Positions 48,694 to 57,485 of a stretch of DNA of 64,000 bases are shown here, one piece after another. The DNA comes from Clostridioides difficile (GTDB lineage: Bacteria; Bacillota; Clostridia; Peptostreptococcales; Peptostreptococcaceae). Numbering within the stretch: position 1 is the stretch's first letter; every line of letters starts with the position of its first letter. The stretch lies in NCBI RefSeq assembly GCF_900243075.1, contig NZ_OEZH01000132.1, positions 30,365-94,364 of the forward strand, written 5' to 3'. The notes beneath the pieces were generated by a model, which was not told the DNA's origin, made no database searches, and saw only the letters and a list, made by a program, of their open reading frames with translations. The position numbers and the translations under genes were made by a program.

Positions 48694-48731
48694 AGAAGGT
48701 AGCAATTAATTAGTTGTTACCTTCTTTTTTA
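48694..48731 (+). terminator. Terminator downstream of the CRISPR array
   Basis: 12-bp stem with one G-U pair (AGAAGGTAGCAA / TTGTTACCTTCT) and six Ts. It would end the pre-crRNA about 110 bases after the last repeat. Confidence 0.85.
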
Positions 48732-48772
48732 CTTGAAGTACTAAATTCTATAAGCGTTTTATTATAAGTAGC

Positions 48773-49090
48773 TTATATAACAATATATCTCCTTCTAATT
48801 AAATAATAGGATACCAGTGTTATAATGGATACTAGTATCACAGCTATCATTGCAATATATGAACTTTTTATTAATAAACCCATCATTATGTATTCTAAAC
48901 CTATCAAATAGTGGTAAAATATTTCTAGTTTCATGGTTTTTTCTCTATCTATATTTCCATATTTTAATTCTAATTTATTGAGATATTTTTTATTACAATA
49001 ATTAGTTTTGTGTTTAATCAAATATCTTATTGTAGTACCTACTATGTTTCCTATTGCAATAAGTATAAGTAAAATATTCCAAGAATTCAT
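48773..49090 (-). CDS. Small membrane protein of unknown function
   Basis: 105 aa with three hydrophobic segments (about 4-22, 59-76, 79-98) separated by a basic Cys/Tyr-containing loop. I do not recognise the family with certainty; length and layout resemble DUF3784-like proteins. A good SD (AAGGAGAGG) precedes the ATG. It lies alone between the CRISPR array and a gene-poor region, and a link to the array is not shown. Confidence 0.6.
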   Translation of the reverse strand: MNSWNILLILIAIGNIVGTTIRYLIKHKTNYCNKKYLNKLELKYGNIDREKTMKLEIFYHYLIGLEYIMMGLLIKSSYIAMIAVILVSIITLVSYYLIRRRYIVI

Positions 49091-49341
49091 ATAGTATCCT
49101 CTCCTTTACAATGTAATTATTTTTTATTATTTCTAGTAAGTAATTACCAAATAATATTAGATTTAGTCTTCTTAATTAAAGTATAACAGTAGAATAATTA
49201 TAAAAAGTATCTAAAAGATTACAAATATATGTAAGAAAACTTAATGATAACATATTAAATGTAAAAAAATAATTATTTTATGAAGAGATTTAAATTTATT
49301 AATATTCATACTGTAATTCATGTATACAAGGAGATGTCCTT
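49091..49341. other. Gene-free AT-rich region
   Basis: Only the SD and promoter region of the small membrane protein gene can be assigned here. Confidence 0.4.
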
Positions 49342-49484
49342 ATGAAATTAAAAAATTTGTACCATTTGTAATATCAGTATTGATGATTTTTCAAGTATAT
49401 GTACTATTTGCAATTGCTGAAAAAGACTCTAATGGTAATATAATGTTAAACAACAAAAATATCAAAATATGTTGTTCATATTAA
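49342..49484 (+). pseudogene. Frameshifted small secreted/membrane peptide ORF
   Basis: AAGGAGA then ATG at 49342 starts MKLKNLYHL and stops at once. After the A6 run (49350-49355) the +1 frame continues as FVPFVISVLMIFQVYVLFA followed by IAEKDSNGN and ends at TAA 49482-49484. One extra A would restore a 47-aa signal-peptide-like product. A decayed gene or a slippage-prone phase-variable one. Confidence 0.45.
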
Positions 49485-49621
49485 ATGTAGAGTGTATATA
49501 GCTATAAACTAAAAATTTCATATAAATGAAGAAAAATACATGAAATAATTTGTTGTATTACTTAAAAATAAAAGAAAAAGGGTAATAAAATAGTTTATGG
49601 GTCATGGTAATAAAAAGTATT

Positions 49622-49800
49622 AAAAAAGAGTGCATAAGCACTCCAATTGTGAGAAATATATACATAAAATCATTATTACAACAATGAAAAATGTACATAT
49701 AAGAGACGTTTTGTGTCTGTTTTAAGTAATAATATTTTAGTATTAACTAAATGTTTATCACAATAATAAAAAAGAAAAAGGAGTATTTTGTACTCCATTT
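49622..49800 (-). repeat. Two related hairpin-terminator units
   Basis: GAGTGC-ATAA-GCACTC (49628-49643) and GGAGTA-TTTTG-TACTCC (49780-49796) share the flank ACTCCAxTTGTxAxAAATAtA and an A-run that gives a T-run on the minus strand. Each looks like a minus-strand terminator. They sit about 150 bp apart, suggesting duplicated small-transcript ends. Confidence 0.55.
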
Positions 49801-49892
49801 GTCAAAAATATAAAACTTTTATATAAGATTATTATAACACAATTGATAAAAGTGTAAAGATATATAATGAATTTATAAAGAAAAATAAAATA

Positions 49893-49928
49893 AAAAATAT
49901 AAATTCTAATCACAGGATTTATATTTTT
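49893..49928 (-). terminator. Terminator of the second XRE-cupin gene
   Basis: 12-bp perfect stem (AAAAATATAAAT / ATTTATATTTTT), T-rich on both strands, 38 bases after the stop of the minus-strand gene. Confidence 0.7.
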
Positions 49929-49965
49929 GTATAGAAAATAATTATTCTGTTCTTAAATAGCATGT

Positions 49966-50517
49966 CTAAACTGGATAATAATTTATTATTATTGTTTTCA
50001 ATGTTTTTTCCCCTTGATTATGATATGTATGCATTGATTCAGCTGAAAAACAAATAGAGTCATTTTCTCTAAGTTGATAAATAGAGTCATTTACTTCTAA
50101 TTTTAATTGACCTTCTATAATCATAATATATTCTTGTGATTTTTCAGAATGACCAACCGATGTATAGCTATGACCTTCCTCTAATTCCATTTGAAATAAT
50201 TCGAAGTTTCTAGTTGGTGTATTAGAATAATAACAATAAAGACGATACTCTTTATTCTCTGAAACTTGTACATCTATATCATCTTTTGAAACAATAAAAG
50301 TTTCATTTTGAGGTTGGTCAAGTATTGCAGTATATGGAACATTTAGTCCACTTGCAATTTTCCAAATTGTATTTACTGTGGGATTAGAGTCTCCCTTTTC
50401 AATTTGTGATAGCATGACTTTACTTACACCAGATAATTCGGCAAGTTGGCCTAGACTTAAGTTACGTTCATTACGTAATCTATTTAGATTTTTAGCAATA
50501 ATAGTATTAATACTCAT
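49966..50517 (-). CDS. XRE-cupin transcriptional regulator 2
   Basis: 183 aa. Helix-turn-helix at the N-terminus (LNRLRNERNLSLGQLAELSG, KVMLSQIEKG) and a C-terminal cupin (GHSEKSQEYIMIIEGQL, SICFSAESMHTYHNQG). SD AAGGAG just upstream of the ATG. It is divergent from a cysteine-synthase-like gene whose promoter bears three copies of a 13-bp site, so it most likely controls that gene and itself. The ligand may be an amino acid. Confidence 0.88.
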   Translation of the reverse strand: MSINTIIAKNLNRLRNERNLSLGQLAELSGVSKVMLSQIEKGDSNPTVNTIWKIASGLNVPYTAILDQPQNETFIVSKDDIDVQVSENKEYRLYCYYSNTPTRNFELFQMELEEGHSYTSVGHSEKSQEYIMIIEGQLKLEVNDSIYQLRENDSICFSAESMHTYHNQGEKTLKTIIINYYPV

Positions 50518-50541
50518 ATTAACTCCTTAAAATGTAAATTA

Positions 50542-50570
50542 TTGACAAATATAATTTACGAATGTATAAT
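50542..50570 (+). promoter_or_regulatory. Consensus promoter of the cysteine-synthase-like gene
   Basis: TTGACA (50542-50547), exact 17-bp spacer, TATAAT (50565-50570). It overlaps the first operator copy. The leader to the ATG is about 130 bases. Confidence 0.88.
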
Positions 50571-50639
50571 TTATTTAACGTTATTTATAATTTACAAATG
50601 TATAATATAATAAACGTTAAATATACTATACATCCGTAA
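50556..50639. promoter_or_regulatory. Three copies of a TTACRRATGTATA operator
   Basis: Direct copies at 50556-50568 (TTACGAATGTATA) and 50592-50604 (TTACAAATGTATA), 36 bp apart; within 20 bp they differ by one base. A third inverted copy is at 50627-50639 (TATACATCCGTAA). Two ACGTTA motifs follow the direct copies. Likely binding sites for the divergent XRE-cupin protein. Confidence 0.72.
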
Positions 50640-50707
50640 TATAAATTATACTGCATAAAGAGTTGTTTTTCAACGGATGATAGTTGAGAGATTAAGGGGG
50701 AATTGTA

Positions 50708-51670
50708 ATGCGTGTACTTAATAATGTTACAGAGGCTATAGGTAATACCCATATGTTATGTTTATCTAAAATAGCAGATGAATTTGGAGTTCAGGGTAAT
50801 ATTTATGCAAAGATGGAATACTTAAATCCAGGATTTAGTAAAAAGGACCGTGTAGCATTACAAATGATTACAGAAGCAGAAAATGCAGGGTTATTAGTTC
50901 CAGGTCAAGCAGTTGTGGAATTAACAAGTGGTAATACTGGAACAGGACTAGCAATTGCTTGTGCATGTAAAGGCTATAAATTTATAGCATGTATGTCAAA
51001 AGGAAATTCTATGGAAAGAGCAAGAATGATGAAAGCTTTAGGAGCAGAAGTAGTTCTTGTAGACCAAATGCCTAATTCAGTTCACGGACAGGTATCTGGT
51101 GAAGATTTAGCACTAGTAGAGATTGAGGCTCAAAGAATAGCAAAAGAAAGAAATGCATTTAGAGCAGACCAATTCAACCTAGAAGCTTGTAATCATGCAC
51201 ATGAACATTATACAGCAGAAGAAATGTGGGAACAATTGGATGGAAATATTGATGTATTTGTAGATTTTCTTGGAAGTGGTAGTACTTTTGCTGGATGTTC
51301 AAAAACACTTAAAAAACATAATTCTGATATTAAATGTTATGTAGTTGAACCTGAAACAGCAGCAATTTATTCAGGTAAAGAAATAACTGACCAAGGGCAC
51401 AAAATACAAGGTGGAGGCTATTCTATGGATTTGCCACTAGTAGACAAAAAGCTTATTGATGGTTATATTCAAGTTACAGATGATGAAGCAACTGATGTAG
51501 CAAGAAAACTGGCTAAACTAGAAGGTGTATTTGCAGGCTTTTCTTCAGGAGCAAATGTATGTGCAGCAATTAAGTTATTAAAAAGCACTGAAAAAGGGAA
51601 AAATATAGTTTTGACTCTTAATGATAGTGGTCTAAAATACTTGAGTACTGACTTATATGAAGAATTATAA
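50708..51670 (+). CDS. PLP-dependent cysteine-synthase-like enzyme
   Basis: 320-aa fold-type II PLP enzyme. NPGFSKKDRVALQMI holds the PLP lysine (usual NPxxSxKDR), ELTSGNTGTGLAIACACKGY the substrate loop, and GSGSTFAGCSKTLK the phosphate-binding loop. Closest to CysK/cystathionine beta-synthase-like proteins, but the diverged GGSTxxG phosphate loop and the private regulator suggest a specialised substrate, possibly cysteine breakdown or another beta-replacement. SD AAGGGGGA. Single gene with terminator. Confidence 0.82.
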   Translation: MRVLNNVTEAIGNTHMLCLSKIADEFGVQGNIYAKMEYLNPGFSKKDRVALQMITEAENAGLLVPGQAVVELTSGNTGTGLAIACACKGYKFIACMSKGNSMERARMMKALGAEVVLVDQMPNSVHGQVSGEDLALVEIEAQRIAKERNAFRADQFNLEACNHAHEHYTAEEMWEQLDGNIDVFVDFLGSGSTFAGCSKTLKKHNSDIKCYVVEPETAAIYSGKEITDQGHKIQGGGYSMDLPLVDKKLIDGYIQVTDDEATDVARKLAKLEGVFAGFSSGANVCAAIKLLKSTEKGKNIVLTLNDSGLKYLSTDLYEEL

Positions 51671-51716
51671 TCAATGATACAATATTTCTTAAATTAAATA
51701 TATAGATTTAAATTGT

Positions 51717-51767
51717 AAAAAGTATCTCAATATGATTTTTTAAAATTATAAAGGAGATACTTTTTTA
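51717..51767. terminator. Terminator between convergent genes
   Basis: AAAAAGTATCTC / GAGATACTTTTTT stem with a 25-base AT loop, T-run on the plus strand. Confidence 0.75.
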
Positions 51768-51887
51768 TTAAAAAATAGAATCAATTTAGCAATATAAGTA
51801 TATTTTACATTACAATATTGTAGAAGCATACAAAAAAATAGAATAACATTATTGTATTGATATAAATAGTTGTAAATTACTTTATCT

Positions 51888-52226
51888 TTATCTAACAGGT
51901 TTATATTCTATTTTAGACTCCTCATCTGTTCTCTCAATTTTAAATATAACAGGACGAATACCATCATTACAAGAGCATATAGCAACGCCTTCTTTATTTA
52001 TCCAATCTCCATAGTAAAATAATTCACTACCATGAGATAGAGCAAATACATACTGATACATTGCCTTCCATGCTTCATCGCATAATTTTTCGGGTTTAGC
52101 AAAATCTCCAAAAAATACTTCTCCTACTTCATGCATAGGGCATTTTCCAAGACCTTCACATCCATATTCATCTGCTAAATCTTTATGGAATGTAGTTTTT
52201 ATCACTTCTATCTTACATTTCTTCAT
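51888..52226 (-). CDS. TIGR04076-family small protein
   Basis: 112-aa protein with six Cys residues, including YGCEGLGKCPMHEVGE and ICSCNDGIRPVIFKIER. This pattern is common in anaerobes under the name TIGR04076. The Cys set suggests metal or Fe-S binding; the function is unknown. The start at 52226 is set by AAGGAG 8 bases before it; the upstream in-frame ATG at 52235 overlaps that SD. The promoter side carries an imperfect palindrome at 52286-52312. Confidence 0.75.
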   Translation of the reverse strand: MKKCKIEVIKTTFHKDLADEYGCEGLGKCPMHEVGEVFFGDFAKPEKLCDEAWKAMYQYVFALSHGSELFYYGDWINKEGVAICSCNDGIRPVIFKIERTDEESKIEYKPVR

Positions 52227-52285
52227 AAAATTCATCTCCTTATAGATTTATTTATATAAGTATATGTTCTATTTCATGTTTGAAC

Positions 52286-52312
52286 AAGTACTTACTTTCA
52301 AGTAAAGTACTA
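52286..52312. promoter_or_regulatory. Imperfect palindrome upstream of the TIGR04076 gene
   Basis: AAGTACTTACTTT, then CAAGTAAAGTACT: two near-complementary halves of the type bound by HxlR/MarR regulators. It is about 60 bp from the start of the minus-strand gene. Confidence 0.5.
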
Positions 52313-53063
52313 ACTTTTAGGAGAGTGCTTTTATTATAGCACTAGGACTAAATAGTAATGAAAGGCTATAACATATAAGGTTTAACAAATATAATTTCTA
52401 TTATATTTAGATATGTTTTTTAGATTATTAATGGAAAACAGTTATAATTTTTTGAGTTAATAAGCTGACTATTTGTTTTCCAAAAGAGGATTATGTTAAT
52501 ATATGTATTTTTAATATGTGAAACTTATAAATAATATTAAAATAAGATACTTAATTAATGATATAAAATATGGAAAAATTTTTGAGCGTTTAATTTTTTT
52601 GCTAAATTAAAAATATTAAAGTTAATCTATAAGTATAGAATATATTCTAAGAGATATTTTTATAATTACTAAATAAAATAAATTAATCAATATAGTTCTT
52701 TAATATAAACAAAAAATAAAAAATATATATAAATAAAATGATTGTTTTTCTTGTATTATTTATATAAATATTGAAATTTGTCTAGTTATACGTTTTTGTT
52801 GACCAGTTATGCAGTTGATATTGAATATTCTAAATATTGATGTTATTTTATAGGTGGTTTAAACATACCAGGGGGATTTTATAGATGTGATTTGTGTGAT
52901 TTATAGAGAATGTATAAAATAGTAAAAGTTTAGAGTCATATTTGATGATATTTCAGAATATATGTATAGAATGATTCTTGTACATTAAGTTATATATAAG
53001 GAATGTGTAATTTGTATTGGATGATTTATTTTTATGGTCTATGCTTTTAACTTCTCTAATGAA
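52313..53063. other. About 750 bp with no recognised gene
   Basis: Very AT-rich. It has a small AGTGCT/AGCACT hairpin near 52324-52345 and a GGGGG SD-like patch at about 52871-52875, followed only by very short frames. No RNA family recognised. Confidence 0.45.
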
Positions 53064-53098
53064 AAAGTAAAGATGTACTCCCAATACATCTTTACTTT
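53064..53098 (-). terminator. Perfect 14-bp stem terminator
   Basis: AAAGTAAAGATGTA pairs with TACATCTTTACTTT around CTCCCAA. On the minus strand it ends in TTTTTC, so it probably ends the transcript of the small gene at 53190-53366. Confidence 0.75.
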
Positions 53099-53189
53099 AG
53101 CAGAAGTTATAGTTACTTATAAAGTACAAAAAAATTATATATTTATTAAGGTAGATAAATCTAAAAAGGTTTTTCTAGAAAACTTAATT

Positions 53190-53366
53190 TTAATTATATC
53201 TACTTACTAACAATAAAACTTGATGTAAGCAGGTTTCAACTACAGTTTCTCCATATTCTGATATAAAATCATCTAACTGTGTATCTAAAAAATTACAATA
53301 ATCATATGAACTACTGATGTAAGCAGTTAGTATATGTGTACATTTGTCTATTTCTCCAATAAACAT
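53190..53366 (-). CDS. Small hypothetical protein
   Basis: 58-aa soluble acidic protein (MFIGEIDKCTHILTAYIS at its start, three Cys). I do not recognise it. The start at 53366 is chosen because GGGGG (53376-53380) is 9 bases upstream; longer in-frame starts overlap or precede that site. A terminator follows on the same strand, which supports a real transcript. Confidence 0.5.
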   Translation of the reverse strand: MFIGEIDKCTHILTAYISSSYDYCNFLDTQLDDFISEYGETVVETCLHQVLLLVSRYN

Positions 53367-53637
53367 ATTATCCATCCCCCTAAAAAATTTAGTAAAAATA
53401 AAAAAGTTTATTTTAGTAACCAATTAACATAACTTATAAAATTTTTTAGTACTAGTTCCTATAACTTAACTTTATGAAACTAAATATTCCTAGTTTTACC
53501 AATTTAGTTTTATTCTACAAATATATAATACTAGAAGATGCCTTATTATTCAACATGCTTGTTTGAGAATATAAAATATTCTAAAATTATACTTATTTTT
53601 AAAAAGAAGATTCAAGGATAAATAAAGTTATATGCAA

Positions 53638-53747
53638 CTATTTAATAACCTTTCCACAATAAGGACAGTAGACGCCATTCTTCAAAAATTCCATCTTTAA
53701 ATCTAAACAATGACTACAGTTTGGACAACATTGAACTACTCAATCTT
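53638..53747 (-). pseudogene. Zinc-ribbon protein remnant
   Basis: The minus-strand frame ending at TAG (53638-53640) reads VVQCCPNCSHCLDLKMEFL and then NGVYCPYCGKVIK, a two-knuckle zinc ribbon. Immediately upstream the same frame has TGA and TAA and no start codon, so this is the broken tail of a gene. Confidence 0.5.
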
Positions 53748-53942
53748 AACTACCTTCGGTAATTCCTTTTAACTTATATTACAGGCTTACATCTCCACCC
53801 TACTTACGTTGAGGATGGAGTATTTCGCCTAGTTTTGATAAATAAAATAATTTAAGCTTTATTTAAGGTTAGAATTACATTTATATAAGATTTAAGTTTT
53901 AATATATATGTATAAATAAAATGATTTAGGAGGAGAAGTATA

Positions 53943-54965
53943 TTGGTAAATTGGGAAATAAAAAAATTAGTTAAATCGAAGAGTATGTATATATCTCTAG
54001 GGATACTAATGTTAATACTACTAATCAGTATATTTATTAGACCTGTTTTAGAAACAGAGAATTATTATATAGATAAAGAAAAAGGTCGTATAGAAGATAC
54101 AAGGAGTAGTAGTAATATAGGAAATGATAAATTTCAAAGCAAGATTAATGTTTTAAAACAATTTTCAAATCAAACAGGTATAGATGAATTTTCTAAAAAA
54201 ATTAAATCAATATCAAAGAACAAACTTGATAATATAAGTGTAAATGAATATAAAGATATTAATTTTTGGAAGGTATTTAATTATAGAGCTACAAATTCAC
54301 TTATAAATGTAGGAATGTTAATCATTATATCTATAATGATATCAAATATTTATATAGACGAAGTAGTTTCCTCAGCAAGAGATATCATACTATCATCAAA
54401 AGAGAAGAAAAAAGCATTAAAATCTAAAATATTTGTTGCTTTATTAGTTCCATTAATAATTTATTTTTTTTATTTAATGGGAATATTCATTATAACTTTT
54501 ATACAGCAAGGGATACCCATTAATGGAGATTTGGAATCTTTTAGAATAGTAGACAATATAGCTATATTGAAAACTAATTCCAGTATAACAAATTATGCAA
54601 TATCAAATATAGGTATAGAGCTTTTAATGTTTGAAGGATGGGCTATGATAGCCATATTAGGGTCATTTATAAGTAAATCTTCAATATCATCAATAAGTTT
54701 TTATATATTTATCATAGCTATAAGTAAGATAATGTCAGTAATTAATATATTACCTAAAAAAATACTTTCAGTTATTTCAACTGTAAATTATTATGATTTG
54801 ATATTTGGTTTTAATAAAATAATAGGAAATTATCTAGGTGAGATTATGATATTTAAAATGAATATAGATATTGTTAATCTATTGATAGGATTTTTGATAG
54901 CAATATTTATAGGTGTTATGTCATTATGTTTTTTAGTAATAAAGTCAGATTATATAAGTAGATAA
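53943..54965 (+). CDS. ABC-2 type transporter permease
   Basis: 340-aa membrane protein. One segment near the N-terminus (about 15-32), a long extracytoplasmic loop (about 35-115), then five segments. This is the ABC-2 layout seen in bacteriocin and drug exporters. It starts with TTG at 53943, preceded by AGGAGGAG. It lies directly upstream of the ATPase and a second permease, and the three genes likely form one transporter. Confidence 0.78.
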   Translation: MVNWEIKKLVKSKSMYISLGILMLILLISIFIRPVLETENYYIDKEKGRIEDTRSSSNIGNDKFQSKINVLKQFSNQTGIDEFSKKIKSISKNKLDNISVNEYKDINFWKVFNYRATNSLINVGMLIIISIMISNIYIDEVVSSARDIILSSKEKKKALKSKIFVALLVPLIIYFFYLMGIFIITFIQQGIPINGDLESFRIVDNIAILKTNSSITNYAISNIGIELLMFEGWAMIAILGSFISKSSISSISFYIFIIAISKIMSVINILPKKILSVISTVNYYDLIFGFNKIIGNYLGEIMIFKMNIDIVNLLIGFLIAIFIGVMSLCFLVIKSDYISR

Positions 54966-54978
54966 AAGGAGAGCTAAA

Positions 54979-55866
54979 ATGAATAAATTAGAAATAAAAA
55001 ATATTTCAAAAATATATGGTAAAAAAGTAGCAAATGATAAGATTACAGTAACTCTGGGAAATGGAGTTTATGGTCTTTTAGGAGCAAATGGATCAGGAAA
55101 ATCAACCCTAATGAAACAAATAACAACATTGATAAAACCTGATGAAGGTCAGATACTTTACAATGGGGAAGATGTATTTAAGATGGATGATAAGTATAGA
55201 AATATTTTAGGTTATTTACCACAAGAATTTGGAGTTTATAAAAATTTTACAGCAAAACAATTTTTACAGTATATTGGAGCTTTAAAAGGTTTAAAGGGAA
55301 AAGATTTAAATAGTAAGATAGGAGAACTATTAGATTTAGTAGGACTTTATGATGTGAGAAATAAGTCTATAGGAAAGTTTTCTGGAGGGATGAAGAGGAG
55401 AGTTGGTATAGCACAAGTTTTATTAAACGACCCTAAGATAATAGTACTTGATGAACCAACAGCAGGTCTTGACCCACAAGAAAGAGCTAGATTTAGGAAT
55501 TTAATAGCAAAAATATCTAGAGATAAGATAATAATACTTTCTACTCATATAATTTCCGATATAGAATCAGTTGCAAAAGAAACAATAATGATTAAAAATG
55601 GTAAACTTCTAATGAAAGGAACACACAAAGAAATATTAAGCCATATGGAAAACAAAGTATATAATATTCAAGTTAAAAATGAATATGAAGTTAATAATAT
55701 ACAATCTAAGTATAAGGTTATAAGTATTCAAAGTGATGTTGATTCAATAGTACTTAGAGTTGTTGCAGATAATATTCCAAACGAAACTAATACACAACCA
55801 ATTCAAGAAAAATTTGAAGATGTATATATGTTTTATTTTGATTTAGAAGATACAAAGGAGGTGTAG
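54979..55866 (+). CDS. ABC transporter ATPase
   Basis: 295-aa nucleotide-binding protein of the drug/bacteriocin-export type. Walker A GANGSGKST, signature FSGGMKRR, Walker B IIVLDEPTAGLDP, switch STHIISDIE, then a C-terminal extension. SD AAAGGAG. It sits between two permease genes with very short gaps. Confidence 0.92.
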   Translation: MNKLEIKNISKIYGKKVANDKITVTLGNGVYGLLGANGSGKSTLMKQITTLIKPDEGQILYNGEDVFKMDDKYRNILGYLPQEFGVYKNFTAKQFLQYIGALKGLKGKDLNSKIGELLDLVGLYDVRNKSIGKFSGGMKRRVGIAQVLLNDPKIIVLDEPTAGLDPQERARFRNLIAKISRDKIIILSTHIISDIESVAKETIMIKNGKLLMKGTHKEILSHMENKVYNIQVKNEYEVNNIQSKYKVISIQSDVDSIVLRVVADNIPNETNTQPIQEKFEDVYMFYFDLEDTKEV

Positions 55867-55871
55867 TAGAA

Positions 55872-56645
55872 ATGATATATTTAGTTAAAGCTGAAATGAT
55901 AAAAATATTAAAATCAAGAAGCATTTGGATAATTTGGGCATTTTTACTATTTTTTGGATTTCTTCTGATTAAAAAGTTTGATGTTTTAGATACTTATGCA
56001 GATATATTTTACAAGATAGAAGGCTCCATACCTCTAATAGGTTTAATAATGTTTATAATAACTTCTGGAAGTTACACTAAAGAATATGATTCTAATATGA
56101 CTAGTTTAATAAATACGACTAAAAATGGAAAGAAATCAGCAGTTTTATCAAAAATAATAGTTAATGGTTTAATTTTATCTATTATTAATATTTCTTTTAT
56201 ATTATTAGTAGGAATTAGAGGATTTAGTTTTTTTGACTTCAAAAATTTAGATGAACCGATTAAGAATTTATGGTATTTTGGGAGTAGTAGCTTAAACCTC
56301 ACAGTGATACAAATGTATCTAATTATTATAGGCACTGCTATTTTTGCTTCCTTTATATTTGCACAAATAGGCTTAACACTTTCATCTATATTTAAATCAG
56401 CTATAATTCCATTTATATTAGGCGGATTGATAATGGCAATTCCATATTTTAGTGTAGGATTTATACCAGATGAAGCTATAAAATTTATGTCAGTAACTCC
56501 AAATTGGATTATGATGAGTCAACAAATTGTTAGATATAACGTACCAAGTGTTTTGATAGGATTCTCTATAGCAATCTCAATTATATTAATGGTATTATTA
56601 ACTAAAATAACATATAAAAATTTTACATCAAGTAAAAAATTTTAA
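55872..56645 (+). CDS. ABC-2 type transporter permease 2
   Basis: 257-aa membrane protein with six segments (first at about 18-32), typical ABC-2 half-permease, with EMIKILKSRSIWIIWAFLL at its start. SD AAAGGAGGTG lies in the end of the ATPase gene. Partner of the preceding two proteins. Confidence 0.82.
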   Translation: MIYLVKAEMIKILKSRSIWIIWAFLLFFGFLLIKKFDVLDTYADIFYKIEGSIPLIGLIMFIITSGSYTKEYDSNMTSLINTTKNGKKSAVLSKIIVNGLILSIINISFILLVGIRGFSFFDFKNLDEPIKNLWYFGSSSLNLTVIQMYLIIIGTAIFASFIFAQIGLTLSSIFKSAIIPFILGGLIMAIPYFSVGFIPDEAIKFMSVTPNWIMMSQQIVRYNVPSVLIGFSIAISIILMVLLTKITYKNFTSSKKF

Positions 56646-56756
56646 CTAAAAATAATAGTGATTTTATTTATATCTTAGTTTAGTTTAAAATAAGATATAT
56701 GAATTTTAGATAAAATATATACTAATATATAGGTAAATTGTCATAGGAGGTTGTTT

Positions 56757-57482
56757 ATGGAAAATAGTATTTTGATAATAGATGATGAAGTAGAAATATT
56801 AAAGCTTTTGGAAACTGTCTTAAAAAAAGAAGGTCTTAATAACATATATACGGCAAAAACTAGAAAAGAAGGATTAGAAGTATTTAAAAATATTAATCCT
56901 GATTTAATTATATTGGATATTATGTTACCAGATGGTGAAGGTTATGATATTTGCAAAGAAATAAGAAAAACCTCTAATTCTCCAATAATGTTTTTATCAG
57001 CTAAAACTGAAGAATTAGACAAATTACTTGGACTAGCGATTGGAGGAGATGATTATGTCACAAAACCTTTTAGCCCTAAGGAAGTAGCTTTTAGGGTTAA
57101 AGCTCATTTGAGGAGGTTGAGTTACTTTAACGAGGTTCAAAATGAAAGTACAGATTTAGATAATAATAAAGAAAAAATTATATCATTTGGTCCATATAAA
57201 TTAAATGAAAGTAGGGCAGAACTTATAAAAGATGGAAAGCCTATAGGATTATCTGCAAAGGAACTAAAAATATTATCTTTATTTGCAAACAATCAAAATC
57301 AAATTATAAGTAAAGAAAGACTATGGGATAAAGTATGGGGAGAAGATTATGTTGGATTTGACAATACTATAATGGTTCATATAAGAAAAATTAGGGAAAA
57401 ACTAGAGGATAATCCTTCAAAACCTGAATATATTCTGACAATAAAAGGTCTTGGATATAAATTAGCAGTAAAGGAAGATTAG
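56757..57482 (+). CDS. OmpR-family response regulator
   Basis: 241 aa. Receiver domain with acid pair D9/D10, phospho-acceptor D54 (IILDIMLPDG) and K in VTKPF. A C-terminal winged helix carries GLSAKELKILSLFA and NTIMVHIRKIREKLE. The start at 56757 follows AGGAGG (56745-56750) by 6 bases; an upstream TTG is discarded. It is encoded between the ABC genes and the kinase, so it probably regulates this transporter. Confidence 0.94.
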   Translation: MENSILIIDDEVEILKLLETVLKKEGLNNIYTAKTRKEGLEVFKNINPDLIILDIMLPDGEGYDICKEIRKTSNSPIMFLSAKTEELDKLLGLAIGGDDYVTKPFSPKEVAFRVKAHLRRLSYFNEVQNESTDLDNNKEKIISFGPYKLNESRAELIKDGKPIGLSAKELKILSLFANNQNQIISKERLWDKVWGEDYVGFDNTIMVHIRKIREKLEDNPSKPEYILTIKGLGYKLAVKED

Positions 57483-57485
57483 AAC

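Noticed and set aside
47965..50517. cas genes near the array
   Set aside because: No Cas3, Cas5, Cas6, Cas7, Cas8, Cas1, Cas2 or Cas4-like reading frame is present in the window.
50577..50707. Possible T-box leader of the cysteine-synthase-like gene
   Set aside because: The 130-base leader has no T-box sequence or terminator/antiterminator pair.
53770..53830. IS605-like right end next to the zinc-ribbon remnant
   Set aside because: A weak CTCCACCCT / AGGATGGAG inverted repeat is present, but no transposase or TnpB remains can be read.
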